From the NCBI RefSeq assembly GCF_013391695.1, contig NZ_JACBGH010000002.1, positions 62,001-126,000 on the forward strand: a stretch of 64,000 nucleotides of DNA, in the 5' to 3' direction. Source of the DNA: Thiomicrorhabdus cannonii. Its GTDB lineage: Bacteria; Pseudomonadota; Gammaproteobacteria; Thiomicrospirales; Thiomicrospiraceae. Made by a program: the position numbers and the translations under genes. Below, piece after piece: positions 23,957-32,556 of this stretch. Under the pieces are notes generated by a model that was given only the letters and a program-made list of their open reading frames with translations, searched no databases and was not told the DNA's origin. The first letter of the stretch is position 1; every line of letters begins with the position of its first letter.

Positions 23957-25919
23957 ATGCCATCGTTCAATGCCGTTCAATGTCATATTGAAAAGCTTGC
24001 TTTTCATTGCAACCGCGCTACTGCCAGTCTGGCATTCAGCGCATGCCAAGCCGAACCTGTCGGAAAACCAGCAGCTATTTCTGGATGCCTATCAGGCGAT
24101 CAAAAGCAATGACCGCCAATCCATCGCCAACTACAAGGCCAAACTCAAAGACTATCCGCTTTACCCTTATGTGCTTTACCACGATTACCGCCTGCACCTC
24201 AAAAGCACGCCCAATGCGCTGATTACCCAATTCATTGACGACAACAGCAACAACTATCTTGGCGAGCGCCTCCAAAGCAAGTGGCTGGAGTATCTGGGCG
24301 AGCAGAAACAGTGGAAAACCTTCCTGACGCATTATCAACCGCAGGCCTCGCGTGACCTGCAGTGCTACCACGTCCAAGCCCTGGCCAACCAAAACCAAAT
24401 GGAACCGGCCCTGCAGCAAGCCGCCGAACTATGGATCAGTGAACGCCCGTTGAGCGAGGCCTGCCAACCGCTGGACGGCTTGCTGCGCCAACACAACCGT
24501 TTAACCGGCTCCATGATCTGGCAGCGCATTGAACTGGCCATGAGCAAACGCCGCGTCAGCTTGGCGCAAACGCTCGCAAAAAACCTCTCCTCCGGGGAAC
24601 GCGCCATGTTTCAACACTGGCTCAAAGTCTATCAATCGCCCGACAAGATTCTCACTCCGCTGCCCGCCTCCATTGATCCGGTGATCCGCAAACCGATTTT
24701 TATGCAGGCGGTAAAAAGACTGTCTTCCAAAGAGCCCGAAAAAGCGCTTCAGGCTTTGGAAAAATTCTACGAACAATATGGCTTGAGCAAGGCGCAGTTC
24801 CAGCAATTACAGCGCGCCATTGCGCTTCGCAGCGCCTATAAGGACAACCCGAACGCCGACGAATTCCTGCAGGAAGTGAACGAGAACGGCAGCGCCACCG
24901 AGGAAAGTCTGCGCTGGCAGGCACAGCTGGCACTCAAACAATCCAACTGGCGGCTGTTGCTTGAAACCATCGAGCTGATGGATCACGAACAGCAGCAGGA
25001 AAGCCAGTGGCAGTATTGGAAAGCGCGCGCGCTGGCGGCCACCAGCCAGGAAAAACCCGCCCAAACCATCTACCGTGAACTGGCCAAGCAGCGCCACTTC
25101 TATGCCTTTATGGCCGCCGACATTCTCAAAACCGATTACCAGTTCAATCCCGATCCGGTCATGCAGATCGACAGCGCAGCGCTCATCAAAAAATACCCGC
25201 AACTGCGGCGTATGCAGGAACTGCTGGCGATTGATTGGCTGACCAGCGCCAAACGCGAATGGTACAGCCTGCTGGATCGCCTGGGGGCCGAAGAACTGCA
25301 TGCCGTTTCCATTTTGACCAGCCAATGGCAACAACACTCCATGGCCATTACCACCGCCGCCAAAGCGCAGAAATGGGACGACCTGGCGATTCGCTTTCCC
25401 ACACCGCATAAAGAACCGGTCATGCAGAGCGCGGAAAAACACGGGGTTGACCCTGCCTGGGTGTATGGCGTTATCCGCCGTGAAAGCGCCTTTGCAGCCG
25501 ATGTACGCTCCTCTGCCGGCGCCATCGGCCTGATGCAGCTGATGCCGCAAACCGCCAGATACATCGGTCAAAAACTAGGCTTCAAGAAAAACCGCTATAC
25601 GGAACTGACCGAACCCAATTCCAATATCGAACTGGGCAGCGCCTATTTGAGTTATCTTTATAAAAAATACGACGGCAACCGCGTACTGGCAACCGCCGCC
25701 TATAATGCCGGCCCGCAACGCGTCGACAGCTGGATTCCCAAAGACGGCGCCCTGCCGGCTGACCAATGGATTGATTCGATCCCATTCAGCGAAACCCGTG
25801 CCTACGTCAAAGCCGTGTTGGAATACTCGACGATCTTCAAATCCCTTCTCAATAAGCACTATGACCGCCTGAGCGACATCATGCCCGCCATCGGCTCAGT
25901 ACAAGAGCCTTCCCAATAA
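23940..25919 (+). CDS. slt: Soluble lytic murein transglycosylase Slt
   Basis: A 659-residue periplasmic enzyme. The signal peptide (VILKSLLFIATALLPVWHSAHA) is preceded by about ten extra residues if the first ATG is used; starting at the ATG at 23970 gives a more normal signal. The long alpha-superhelix follows (about 35-470), then the SLT catalytic domain with Glu in VIRRESAFAADV, SSAGAIGLMQLMPQTA and AAYNAGPQRV. It overlaps the end of mltD by 17 bases, so gloB, mltD and slt form one unit for wall turnover. Confidence 0.92.
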   Translation: MTMKPECHRSMPFNVILKSLLFIATALLPVWHSAHAKPNLSENQQLFLDAYQAIKSNDRQSIANYKAKLKDYPLYPYVLYHDYRLHLKSTPNALITQFIDDNSNNYLGERLQSKWLEYLGEQKQWKTFLTHYQPQASRDLQCYHVQALANQNQMEPALQQAAELWISERPLSEACQPLDGLLRQHNRLTGSMIWQRIELAMSKRRVSLAQTLAKNLSSGERAMFQHWLKVYQSPDKILTPLPASIDPVIRKPIFMQAVKRLSSKEPEKALQALEKFYEQYGLSKAQFQQLQRAIALRSAYKDNPNADEFLQEVNENGSATEESLRWQAQLALKQSNWRLLLETIELMDHEQQQESQWQYWKARALAATSQEKPAQTIYRELAKQRHFYAFMAADILKTDYQFNPDPVMQIDSAALIKKYPQLRRMQELLAIDWLTSAKREWYSLLDRLGAEELHAVSILTSQWQQHSMAITTAAKAQKWDDLAIRFPTPHKEPVMQSAEKHGVDPAWVYGVIRRESAFAADVRSSAGAIGLMQLMPQTARYIGQKLGFKKNRYTELTEPNSNIELGSAYLSYLYKKYDGNRVLATAAYNAGPQRVDSWIPKDGALPADQWIDSIPFSETRAYVKAVLEYSTIFKSLLNKHYDRLSDIMPAIGSVQEPSQ

Positions 25920-26007
25920 ACAGCCGCAAACAAAGACAGCATCACGCAGCCGCGACAGAGCTATGCAAGCGCTAACCTCGGCGAAACAGAAAACATAAAA
26001 AAAGAAT
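25920..26007. other. Short spacer between slt and the small RNA gene
   Basis: About 90 bases without a gene or clear terminator for slt on the plus strand. The A-rich end is the T-run of the minus-strand terminator that follows. Confidence 0.5.
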
Positions 26008-26094
26008 AAAAAAAACCCCAGTGGACAACCGGGGGTTTAAATATTATCTCATATAGAAATAATCAGAGGAGGATACTCATGAAGAAACATGATT
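26008..26094 (-). ncRNA. Candidate ~87-nt trans-acting small RNA with an anti-Shine-Dalgarno tract
   Basis: On the minus strand a consensus promoter (TTGACT, 17 bases, TACAAT) starts a transcript near 26094 with no open reading frame of useful length. In order it holds: hairpin TCATG-TTTCTT-CATGA; the unpaired pyrimidine tract GTATCCTCCTCTG, complementary to Shine-Dalgarno sequences; an 8-bp hairpin ATTATTTC-TATAT-GAGATAAT; and a terminator with AAACCCC/GGGGTTT stem and a run of eight or more T. This is the build of Hfq-type regulators that block ribosome sites. The family is not known to me. The same terminator would also stop cysS read-through. Confidence 0.65.
26012..26038 (-). terminator. 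Terminator of the candidate small RNA (and of cysS)
   Basis: AAACCCC and GGGGTTT arms enclose a 13-base loop; the U-run on the minus strand is eight long (26008-26015). Confidence 0.8.
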
Positions 26095-26101
26095 AAGGCA
26101 A

Positions 26102-26130
26102 ATTGTATTAGCGTTTCCTAATTTAGTCAA
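26102..26130 (-). promoter_or_regulatory. Sigma-70 promoter of the candidate small RNA
   Basis: On the minus strand TTGACT (26130-26125) and TACAAT (26107-26102) are separated by 17 bases. It is the best promoter match I saw in the window and has no protein gene downstream. Confidence 0.75.
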
Positions 26131-26286
26131 CGGCTAATATCATTATTTTTTAATTTTTTTATACCTCATGAGTAAATTTTATTACCCCATAATTCAATAT
26201 AACAATCAAATACTTACAATAAGTAAGGGATTGTGTTTTCGCTCGGAAATCAAACCGTCCCACCGCTTTCACAGCGCCTTTTCAGC

Positions 26287-27657
26287 TTAACTTCTGCGCC
26301 AGGTAGTGCCCTGTGGCGAATCCAACAACTCAATGCCTTGCGCTGCCAAAGCGTCGCGAATCTCGTCGGAACGGGCAAAGTTTTTCGCGGCGCGCGCCTG
26401 CTTGCGTTCTTCAATCAGGGCTTCGATCTGCGCGTCATCCATATCCGAGGATGAAGGCTGCGATTTAAAGAACTGCTCCGCCGGCTCCATCAACAAACCG
26501 ATCTGGTTTGCCAACTTCAACAACAATCCCGCCAACGCCGCATCTTTCTGCTTATTGACCTCTTTAGCCAACTCAAACAGCACCGCCATCGCTTTGGGGG
26601 TATTGAAGTCGTCGTTCATCACGTCCATAAACTCTTTTTCAAAATCGGTGTTCTGTGCGGCTTCCCCGATTTCCACGCCTTCCAACGCCGAATACAGACG
26701 CCCGACACTGGTCTTGGCATTGTTCAGGTTCTCTTCGGAGTAGTTCACCGGCGAACGGTAGTGGCTCGCCAACAGGAAATAACGGATGACTTCCGGATGG
26801 TAAAGTTTCAACACTTCGCGGATCGTAAAGAAGTTGTTCAACGACTTGGACATCTTTTCGTTGTCGACCCGCACGAAACCGCAGTGCATCCAGGTGTTCA
26901 CATAATGCTCGCCGGTCGCACACTCGGATTGGGCGATTTCGTTTTCGTGGTGCGGGAACGACAAATCCATACCGCCGCCGTGGATGTCGAAATGATTGCC
27001 CAGACACTTGGTGGACATCGCCGAACATTCAATATGCCACCCCGGACGCCCGCCGCCCCAGTTGGAATCCCAGGAGGGTTCGTTTTCTTTGGACGCCTTC
27101 CACAACACGAAATCCAGCGGATCCTGTTTGATTTCGTTCACTTCGACACGCGCGCCCGATTCCAGTTCGTCGAGATGCTTGCCGGACAAACGACCGTACT
27201 CGTTAAAGGCCTTGACCTTGAAGTAAACGTCGCCGTTGTTCGCCGCATAAGCAAAGCCTTTGTCGATCAGCGTTTGGATCATGTGCTGGATTTCATGGAT
27301 ATGCTCGGTGGCTTTCGGCTCCATATCCGGACGCAACACGTTCATCGCCTTTTCATCGGTATGCATTTCGTCGATCATGCGCGTCGTCAGCGACTGGATC
27401 GACTCGCCGTTTTCCAGGGCGCGTTTGATGATTTTGTCGTCGATGTCGGTGATGTTGCGCACATAGGTCACGTCATAACCCAATGCGCGCAGATGGCGCA
27501 CCACCGTATCAAACACCACCATGACACGCGCATGGCCGATATGACACAGGTCGTACACCGTCACCCCGCACACATACATGCCCACTTTGCCGGGATGAAT
27601 CGGGGTAAAAAGTTCTTTTTGACGGGTTTCGGTATTGTAAATATGCAGTGCTGTCAT
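26287..27657 (-). CDS. cysS: Cysteinyl-tRNA synthetase
   Basis: A 456-residue class I synthetase charging tRNA-Cys. The HIGH-type motif is in [15 protein letters not shown]. Zinc ligands include Cys in MYVCG and in HIECSAMS plus His in [12 protein letters not shown]. The KMSKS loop is [13 protein letters not shown]. The anticodon-binding C-terminus ends [24 protein letters not shown]. The length is normal. It is divergent from ppiA. About 190 bases after its stop come the small RNA promoter and gene on the same strand. Confidence 0.97.
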   Translation of the reverse strand: MTALHIYNTETRQKELFTPIHPGKVGMYVCGVTVYDLCHIGHARVMVVFDTVVRHLRALGYDVTYVRNITDIDDKIIKRALENGESIQSLTTRMIDEMHTDEKAMNVLRPDMEPKATEHIHEIQHMIQTLIDKGFAYAANNGDVYFKVKAFNEYGRLSGKHLDELESGARVEVNEIKQDPLDFVLWKASKENEPSWDSNWGGGRPGWHIECSAMSTKCLGNHFDIHGGGMDLSFPHHENEIAQSECATGEHYVNTWMHCGFVRVDNEKMSKSLNNFFTIREVLKLYHPEVIRYFLLASHYRSPVNYSEENLNNAKTSVGRLYSALEGVEIGEAAQNTDFEKEFMDVMNDDFNTPKAMAVLFELAKEVNKQKDAALAGLLLKLANQIGLLMEPAEQFFKSQPSSSDMDDAQIEALIEERKQARAAKNFARSDEIRDALAAQGIELLDSPQGTTWRRS

Positions 27658-27720
27658 GCTTATTCGCCTATCTGTGTCAGTAAAACGCGCCTTATGCGGT
27701 GCGTGGAATATGTGCCGAAC

Positions 27721-27732
27721 ACCCGGCCTGCT
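27721..27732 (-). repeat. DUS-like 12-mer with one mismatch
   Basis: Reads AGCAGGCCGGGT on the minus strand, preceded by AAAAAACTC. It lies in the cysS-ppiA intergenic region. Confidence 0.7.
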
Positions 27733-27832
27733 GAGTTTTTTCGTCGCTCAAAACCGCAGCGCAAAACGCTCAACAAATCCTGTCAAAATGCTTGAAATAG
27801 ACCTAAAAGCGTTCAAACTCTGGCAAACAGTA

Positions 27833-27861
27833 TTGGGGTCAGCAAAACCAAGTGTTAGAAT
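27833..27861 (+). promoter_or_regulatory. Likely promoter of ppiA
   Basis: TTGGGG (27833-27838), 17 bases, TAGAAT (27856-27861), about 46 bases before the ATG. Confidence 0.55.
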
Positions 27862-27907
27862 GGCGCCTATTGTAACCTAATTGTGACTGTATTCGGAGTG
27901 AATCACC

Positions 27908-28513
27908 ATGTTGAGACGTCTATTTTTGAGTTTGCCGCTTGCCCTGCTAACCCTGACTGCCAGCCCGCTAACCCACGCGCAATCCGATAGCGATACCGCT
28001 GGTAAAGAGGGCCATCCGCAGGTGTTGATGGAAACCAATTACGGCACGATTCTGATCGAACTCTATCCCGAAAAAGCCCCCAAGACCGTGGAAAACTTTT
28101 TGGCCTATGTGCATGAAGGTTTTTACGACGGCACCATTTTCCACCGCGTAATCGCCGACTTTATGGTTCAGGGCGGCGGCTTCACCCCGGACATGGGCAA
28201 AAAAATCACCCGCGCGCCGATCCAGAACGAAGCCGATAACGGCTTGCGCAACCAGATCGGCACGGTGGCGATGGCCCGCACCAACGACCCGCACTCTGCT
28301 ACCGCACAGTTCTTTATTAACGTCGCCCAGAACAGCTTTTTGGACTTCCGCGAAAAAACCCCGCGCGCTTATGGTTACGCCGTTTTCGGTAAGGTTATCC
28401 AGGGCATGAAAACCGTTAACCAAATCCGCAACGTGCGTACCGGTTTTAAAAACGGTTACGGCGATGTTCCGCTTGAGCCGGTCATTATCGAAAAAGTACG
28501 TCAAATCAAATAA
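27908..28513 (+). CDS. ppiA: Periplasmic cyclophilin-type peptidyl-prolyl isomerase
   Basis: A 201-residue protein with a signal peptide (LFLSLPLALLTLTASPLTHAQS) and a cyclophilin domain. The active-site Arg is in FHRVIADFMVQGGGF, followed by ATAQFFINVAQNSFLDF. It should speed folding of exported proteins. The second cyclophilin gene follows 39 bases downstream, lacks a signal peptide, and is probably in the same transcript; the pair thus covers periplasm and cytoplasm. Confidence 0.93.
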   Translation: MLRRLFLSLPLALLTLTASPLTHAQSDSDTAGKEGHPQVLMETNYGTILIELYPEKAPKTVENFLAYVHEGFYDGTIFHRVIADFMVQGGGFTPDMGKKITRAPIQNEADNGLRNQIGTVAMARTNDPHSATAQFFINVAQNSFLDFREKTPRAYGYAVFGKVIQGMKTVNQIRNVRTGFKNGYGDVPLEPVIIEKVRQIK

Positions 28514-28552
28514 TTAAATCGTTATTTTACTCTCTAACAAAAAGGAACCAAC

Positions 28553-29056
28553 ATGCCTAAGGTCATTATCCATACCACTATGGGTGACATCACTGTTGAG
28601 CTAGATGCTGAAAAAGCGCCGATCGGCACTGAAAACTTTGTTCATTACGTTATGGACGGCTGGTATAAAGGCACGCTTTTCCACCGCATCATCCCTAACT
28701 TCATGGTGCAAGGCGGCGGACTGTTGCCCGGCATGGAAGACAAACCTTCCGACGAGCCGATTGAAAACGAAGCCGACAACGGCCTGAAAAACGATCGCGG
28801 CACCATCGCTTACGCACGTACCATGGACCCGCACTCGGCGACCACGCAGTTCTTTATCAACCTCAAAGACAACAGTTTCCTGAACCACAGCGGCAAGAAC
28901 ATGCAAGGCTGGGGTTATGCGGTGTTCGGTAAAGTCACCGACGGCATGGACGTGGTCGATGCGATGGCCAAGGTGCAAACCACCAGCCGCCGCGGCCATC
29001 AGGACGTTCCGGTAGAAGACATTCTGATTACCGGCACAACCCTGATTGAAGATTGA
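28553..29056 (+). CDS. ppiB: Cytoplasmic cyclophilin-type peptidyl-prolyl isomerase
   Basis: A 167-residue cyclophilin without a signal peptide. The catalytic region [15 protein letters not shown] and the peptide-binding segment [18 protein letters not shown] are intact, and [19 protein letters not shown] is the usual bacterial form. AAGGAACC lies just upstream of the ATG. A terminator follows 26 bases after the stop. Confidence 0.94.
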   Translation: MPKVIIHTTMGDITVELDAEKAPIGTENFVHYVMDGWYKGTLFHRIIPNFMVQGGGLLPGMEDKPSDEPIENEADNGLKNDRGTIAYARTMDPHSATTQFFINLKDNSFLNHSGKNMQGWGYAVFGKVTDGMDVVDAMAKVQTTSRRGHQDVPVEDILITGTTLIED

Positions 29057-29082
29057 TCGGCAACCGACAATTTTCACGACTG

Positions 29083-29108
29083 AAAACGGGCTTTATTGCC
29101 CGTTTTTT
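29083..29108 (+). terminator. Terminator after ppiB
   Basis: AAAACGGG (29083-29090) pairs with CCCGTTTT and ends in a T-run. Confidence 0.85.
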
Positions 29109-29155
29109 GTTTTTCGGACTGCGCTTCCGGCACGCGGCTCTGCTAAAATGGCGGC

Positions 29156-29908
29156 ATGGAAAAATTCACCCTGTTCATTGCCGATGTCCACCTCCAGCCG
29201 GAAGCCTCTCATCCGCTTAATCAGGCGTTTTTGGCTTTTCTGAAAACCGAGGCGCCCAAAGCCGAGGCCCTCTATATTCTGGGTGACCTGTTTGAAATGT
29301 GGGTAGGTGACGATGTCGGACTGACACAGTACGCCGAAATCATTGCCGCGTTCAAGCACCTGAGTGAGCAAGGCGTTAAACTCTATCTGCAATTCGGCAA
29401 CCGCGATTTTCTGATGCGCCAACGTTTCTGGCAGGCGAGCGGCATCCAACCGCTACAAGAACCTCACGCGCTGACGCTGTATGGTCACGAACTGCTATTG
29501 ATGCACGGCGATGCGCTCTGCACTGATGACAAACAATACCAGAAGATGCGCCGCATTCTGCGTCATCCGCTGGTGATGTGGCTGTTTTTGCGACTGCCGC
29601 AGCACAAGCGTCTGCAGATCGGCCAGAACATGCGCGAAAAATCCAAACGCTATAGCGCCAATAAAGCGGAAAATATTATGGATGTGAATGCGGCGGCTGT
29701 TGAAGCGCTGTTTGCGCGCTATCCGCACGCCCAACACCTGATTCACGGCCATACTCACCGCCCCGCGCATCACCGTTTAAAGGTGGACGAGCAACCCAGA
29801 CATCGCTGGGTTTTGGGCGACTGGCAGGCGGATGCGCCGCACAGCCGGATTCTGAAAGTCAGCGCGGAGGGTATCGCCCTGCTGCCTTTTTCAGCGAGCG
29901 CGACCTAA
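29156..29908 (+). CDS. lpxH: UDP-2,3-diacylglucosamine diphosphatase LpxH
   Basis: A 250-residue peripheral membrane enzyme of lipid A synthesis that releases UMP to give lipid X. It has the calcineurin-like metal sites: DVHLQ (family DxH), LGDLFEMWVGDD, GNRDF, MHGDAL and HGHTHRP. The insertion lid RLPQHKRLQIGQNMREKSKRYSANKAENIMDV is present. The length is normal. Presence of lpxH confirms a Gram-negative outer membrane. Confidence 0.95.
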   Translation: MEKFTLFIADVHLQPEASHPLNQAFLAFLKTEAPKAEALYILGDLFEMWVGDDVGLTQYAEIIAAFKHLSEQGVKLYLQFGNRDFLMRQRFWQASGIQPLQEPHALTLYGHELLLMHGDALCTDDKQYQKMRRILRHPLVMWLFLRLPQHKRLQIGQNMREKSKRYSANKAENIMDVNAAAVEALFARYPHAQHLIHGHTHRPAHHRLKVDEQPRHRWVLGDWQADAPHSRILKVSAEGIALLPFSASAT

Positions 29909-29927
29909 CTTCGAAGTTCCAGCTTGT

Positions 29928-30263
29928 TCAAAGATCCAGCTTCAGGAATTTGAAATCGATTTCATCGCCCGCCACACTGAAACGCACCTTCTCCTTGACC
30001 CGTCCGGCCTCCTGCGTGCCCGAACAGGTCCAGGCGATATGCCAGTCATAACTGTAATCGCAACGGTACAGGTTATCACGCAGATGCACTACCTCATCCA
30101 CCGCCAGATTACCCGCATACACCGCAGCGCTGCTGATATGGCTTAAATCCTGCACAAAATCGTCCTGCATGGTTTGAATATGCGCATCGATCAGGCTTTT
30201 CAGAAGCGTGCAGGCGCTCTCGCCTGACGGTAAAACGGGCATGTCAGCAAACTGTTTTTTCAT
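29928..30263 (-). CDS. Conserved-looking small protein, unknown function
   Basis: A 111-residue soluble protein with an N-terminal helical half (GESACTLLKSLIDAHIQTMQDDFVQDL) and a beta-rich C-terminal half (LYRCDYSYDWHIAWTCSGTQEAGRVKEKVRFSVAGDEIDF). Three Cys occur in the body. There are no signal peptide or membrane segments. It has its own single copy of the 12-mer just upstream. I do not recognise the family. Confidence 0.6.
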   Translation of the reverse strand: MKKQFADMPVLPSGESACTLLKSLIDAHIQTMQDDFVQDLSHISSAAVYAGNLAVDEVVHLRDNLYRCDYSYDWHIAWTCSGTQEAGRVKEKVRFSVAGDEIDFKFLKLDL

Positions 30264-30289
30264 CGTTGTAAATTCGTCCCCAAAAACTC

Positions 30290-30301
30290 AACAGGCCGGG
30301 T
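30290..30301 (+). repeat. DUS-like 12-mer, single copy
   Basis: An exact copy preceded by CAAAAACTC, in the gap between the 111-residue protein gene and the symporter gene. The following bases TCGATACCGGCCC only partly mirror it. Confidence 0.85.
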
Positions 30302-30326
30302 CGATACCGGCCCACTAGTGACAACA

Positions 30327-31589
30327 TTAAAATATCCGGTTGGTCAGCACGTCTTTTTCGCCTTCGGAACGGGCAATCACCACGGCACCGACCGAATCGC
30401 TGAAAATATTGACGGCGGTGCGCAACATATCCAACAACCTGTCCACCACCAACAGCAAACCAATCGCCTCAGCCGGCAAGCCGACCGCCACCAGGATGAT
30501 GCTGATGGCCACCAGGCTGGCCGACGGAATCCCCGCCACCCCGATCGAGGTGGTCAAAGCGATCACCACAATCAACAGCTGCGTACCCCAATCCAGCGGC
30601 ACGCCGAACAGCTGGGCTATAAATACCGCCGCCACGCACTCATAGAGTGCCGTACCGTCCATATTGACCGTCGCCCCCAATGGCAGTACAAAACTGGTCA
30701 CGCGATTGGAAACGCCCGCCCGGTGCTCCAACGCACGCAGCGAGACCGGCAGCGTTGCCGAGGACGAACTGGTTGAAAAGGCGGTCAGCAACGCCGGCGC
30801 CATTGCCTGATAATGGCGCCAGGGGTTTTTCACTCCGCCGACAAACCGCAGGATTAATGCCATCACCACTATAAAATGGAAGGCTAAGGCCAGTACCACC
30901 GTCATAAAGAACAAGGCCAGATTGCCAAACTGGTCAAAGCCCGTTTTCGCCACCGAAGCCGCCACCAGACCAAACACCCCCAAGGGCGCGAACTTCATAA
31001 TCCAGGCGGTAATCAGCATCATCACATCAAACACGCCCTGCCAGAAATTCATCAAAGCATCGCGCCCCGGCCCGGTGATTTGCGCCATGAAATAGCCAAA
31101 CAGCAGACTAAAGAAAATCAAACCGAGAATTTGCCCGTTGGCCGCAGCGGCCACCACATTGGCAGGAATCATGCGAAGGAACACCTCCACCACATCGCCA
31201 ACACCTTTGCCGGCAACGGCCTGGGCCACCGCTGCATTGCTTTCGATCACCGGCGGTGCCTGATCGGAAACCCCCGGCTGAATCCAGTTGACCAGCAGCA
31301 ACCCCACCATAATCGCGATAAAACTTGTGGCCACATAATAACTCAGCGTTTTCAAGCCCAAACGCCCAAAACCGCCCTGCGTGCCGATATTGCCGATGCC
31401 GGTGATGATCGCCGCCATCACCAGCGGCACCACCACCATCTTCAGCGCATTCAGAAACAAGGTGCCGATAAAGGTATAAACCGCCAACCAGTGAATACCG
31501 AAAACGGTTGCTTCGGTACCGCTCCAGCTTCCCATCACCGCCGCCAATAGCAGCGCTATTAAGATTTGCCAATGCAGGGCCAATTTCAT
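30327..31589 (-). CDS. Dicarboxylate/amino acid:cation symporter (DAACS family)
   Basis: A 420-residue inner-membrane carrier taking up glutamate, aspartate or C4-dicarboxylates with sodium or protons. The family signatures are clear: the serine-rich re-entrant loop AFSTSSSSATLPVSL, then LPLGATVNMDGTALYE, and VVIALTTSIGVAGIPSASLVA. Eight membrane segments plus two hairpins are expected. The start at 31589 (MKLALHWQILIALLL) has AAGGAG nine bases upstream. It stands alone on its strand between two spacer regions. Confidence 0.9.
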   Translation of the reverse strand: MKLALHWQILIALLLAAVMGSWSGTEATVFGIHWLAVYTFIGTLFLNALKMVVVPLVMAAIITGIGNIGTQGGFGRLGLKTLSYYVATSFIAIMVGLLLVNWIQPGVSDQAPPVIESNAAVAQAVAGKGVGDVVEVFLRMIPANVVAAAANGQILGLIFFSLLFGYFMAQITGPGRDALMNFWQGVFDVMMLITAWIMKFAPLGVFGLVAASVAKTGFDQFGNLALFFMTVVLALAFHFIVVMALILRFVGGVKNPWRHYQAMAPALLTAFSTSSSSATLPVSLRALEHRAGVSNRVTSFVLPLGATVNMDGTALYECVAAVFIAQLFGVPLDWGTQLLIVVIALTTSIGVAGIPSASLVAISIILVAVGLPAEAIGLLLVVDRLLDMLRTAVNIFSDSVGAVVIARSEGEKDVLTNRIF

Positions 31590-31636
31590 CGATTTCGCTC
31601 CTTTTCGGAAGTTTGGGACGACTAAAAGTCGCACTT

Positions 31637-31665
31637 AAAAAAAAAGCGCCCTAGGCGCTCTTTTT
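31637..31665 (-). terminator. Terminator of the rhodanese gene
   Basis: AGCGCC (31645-31650) and GGCGCT (31654-31659) form a tight stem; the minus strand then carries eight T. Confidence 0.85.
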
Positions 31666-31686
31666 CAGCAAGAAACTGACCGTTTC

Positions 31687-31983
31687 TTAAATGTCCGGGC
31701 ACTGATGCCAAGCCATAAACGACCCCAGGTTATACACCTGGTCAAAATCCTGAGACATCAGAATCTGCATCGCCATATGCGAACGCTGGCCTGAACGGCA
31801 AAACACGATGACAGGCAGATCCTTATCCAGAATACTTTCACCCACTCGATCAATGTCTTGCAGTGGAATATTGATTGCACCTGGCAACTTGCTCATGGCA
31901 AATTCTTCAGGCGTGCGAACGTCCACTAATTGTGCACTTTTCTCTTTAATCAGACGCTTAGCGTCTTCGCATGGAATAAACAT
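31687..31983 (-). CDS. Single-domain rhodanese (sulfurtransferase)
   Basis: A 98-residue cytoplasmic protein. The rhodanese start LVDVRTPEEFAMSKLPGAINIP and the active-site loop VIVFCRSGQRSHMA, in which Cys carries the persulfide, are intact. The loop CRSGQRS is typical of GlpE-like or YgaP-like sulfurtransferases. It could exchange sulfane sulfur with the persulfide dioxygenase encoded at 10695. It precedes the symporter gene on the same strand but is separated by a terminator. Confidence 0.9.
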   Translation of the reverse strand: MFIPCEDAKRLIKEKSAQLVDVRTPEEFAMSKLPGAINIPLQDIDRVGESILDKDLPVIVFCRSGQRSHMAMQILMSQDFDQVYNLGSFMAWHQCPDI

Positions 31984-32039
31984 CTTTTATCTCCACTCCC
32001 AAACTATTTTTTTGTGATGCGTAATATAACCCAAGACTT

Positions 32040-32546
32040 TTAAAACGACAAATTGAAAGTGGTTGTGATTGCCCAAATAAATCCTATCGTCGCCGCGGCC
32101 GCCAACAGGTCGTCGACCATAATGCCGAAACCGCCGCCGACACGGGCATCCACCCAACGGATCGGCCACGGCTTGAGGATATCAAACAGGCGGAACAATA
32201 CAAATGCCAGTAGCCAGTAATGCCAGGTCTGCTGCGGCAAACACAACAGCACCAGCCAGATGCCGGCAAATTCGTCCCAGACAATCCCGCCATGATCATG
32301 CACGCCCAGCAGTTCTGATGCGCGTCCACAAATCCAAATGCCGCCCAAAGTCCCGAGGATAAACACCGTCCAGGCCGCCGCTTCGCTCCATTGCAACAGT
32401 GGCACAAACAACAGCAGACCCAACAATGTGCCTGCCGTACCGGGCCCCTTCTTTGCAAGCCCTGAACCAAAACCAAAGCCCAGCATCAGGGCTGGGCTTT
32501 GCAATAGCTGTTTAAAGCTAGGACGGTTAAAGACTGTACGGTTCAT
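32040..32546 (-). CDS. pgpA: Phosphatidylglycerophosphatase A
   Basis: A 168-residue inner-membrane enzyme that removes phosphate from phosphatidylglycerophosphate. The signature GFGSGLAKKGPGTAGTLLGLLL lies near the N-terminus and DEFAGIWLVLL near the middle; the acidic residues VDARVGGGFGIMVDDLLAA near the end complete the metal site. Membrane segments alternate between these motifs. It lies 10 bases after argG on the same strand. With psd nearby this makes two phospholipid head-group genes in one region. Confidence 0.92.
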   Translation of the reverse strand: MNRTVFNRPSFKQLLQSPALMLGFGFGSGLAKKGPGTAGTLLGLLLFVPLLQWSEAAAWTVFILGTLGGIWICGRASELLGVHDHGGIVWDEFAGIWLVLLCLPQQTWHYWLLAFVLFRLFDILKPWPIRWVDARVGGGFGIMVDDLLAAAATIGFIWAITTTFNLSF

Positions 32547-32556
32547 GTAACCCGTA

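Noticed and set aside
26079-26096. A five-codon plus-strand frame (MKKHD) with a strong GGAGG ribosome site
   Set aside because: The ribosome site is the complement of the anti-Shine-Dalgarno tract of the candidate small RNA on the other strand, and no plus-strand promoter or downstream gene supports it.
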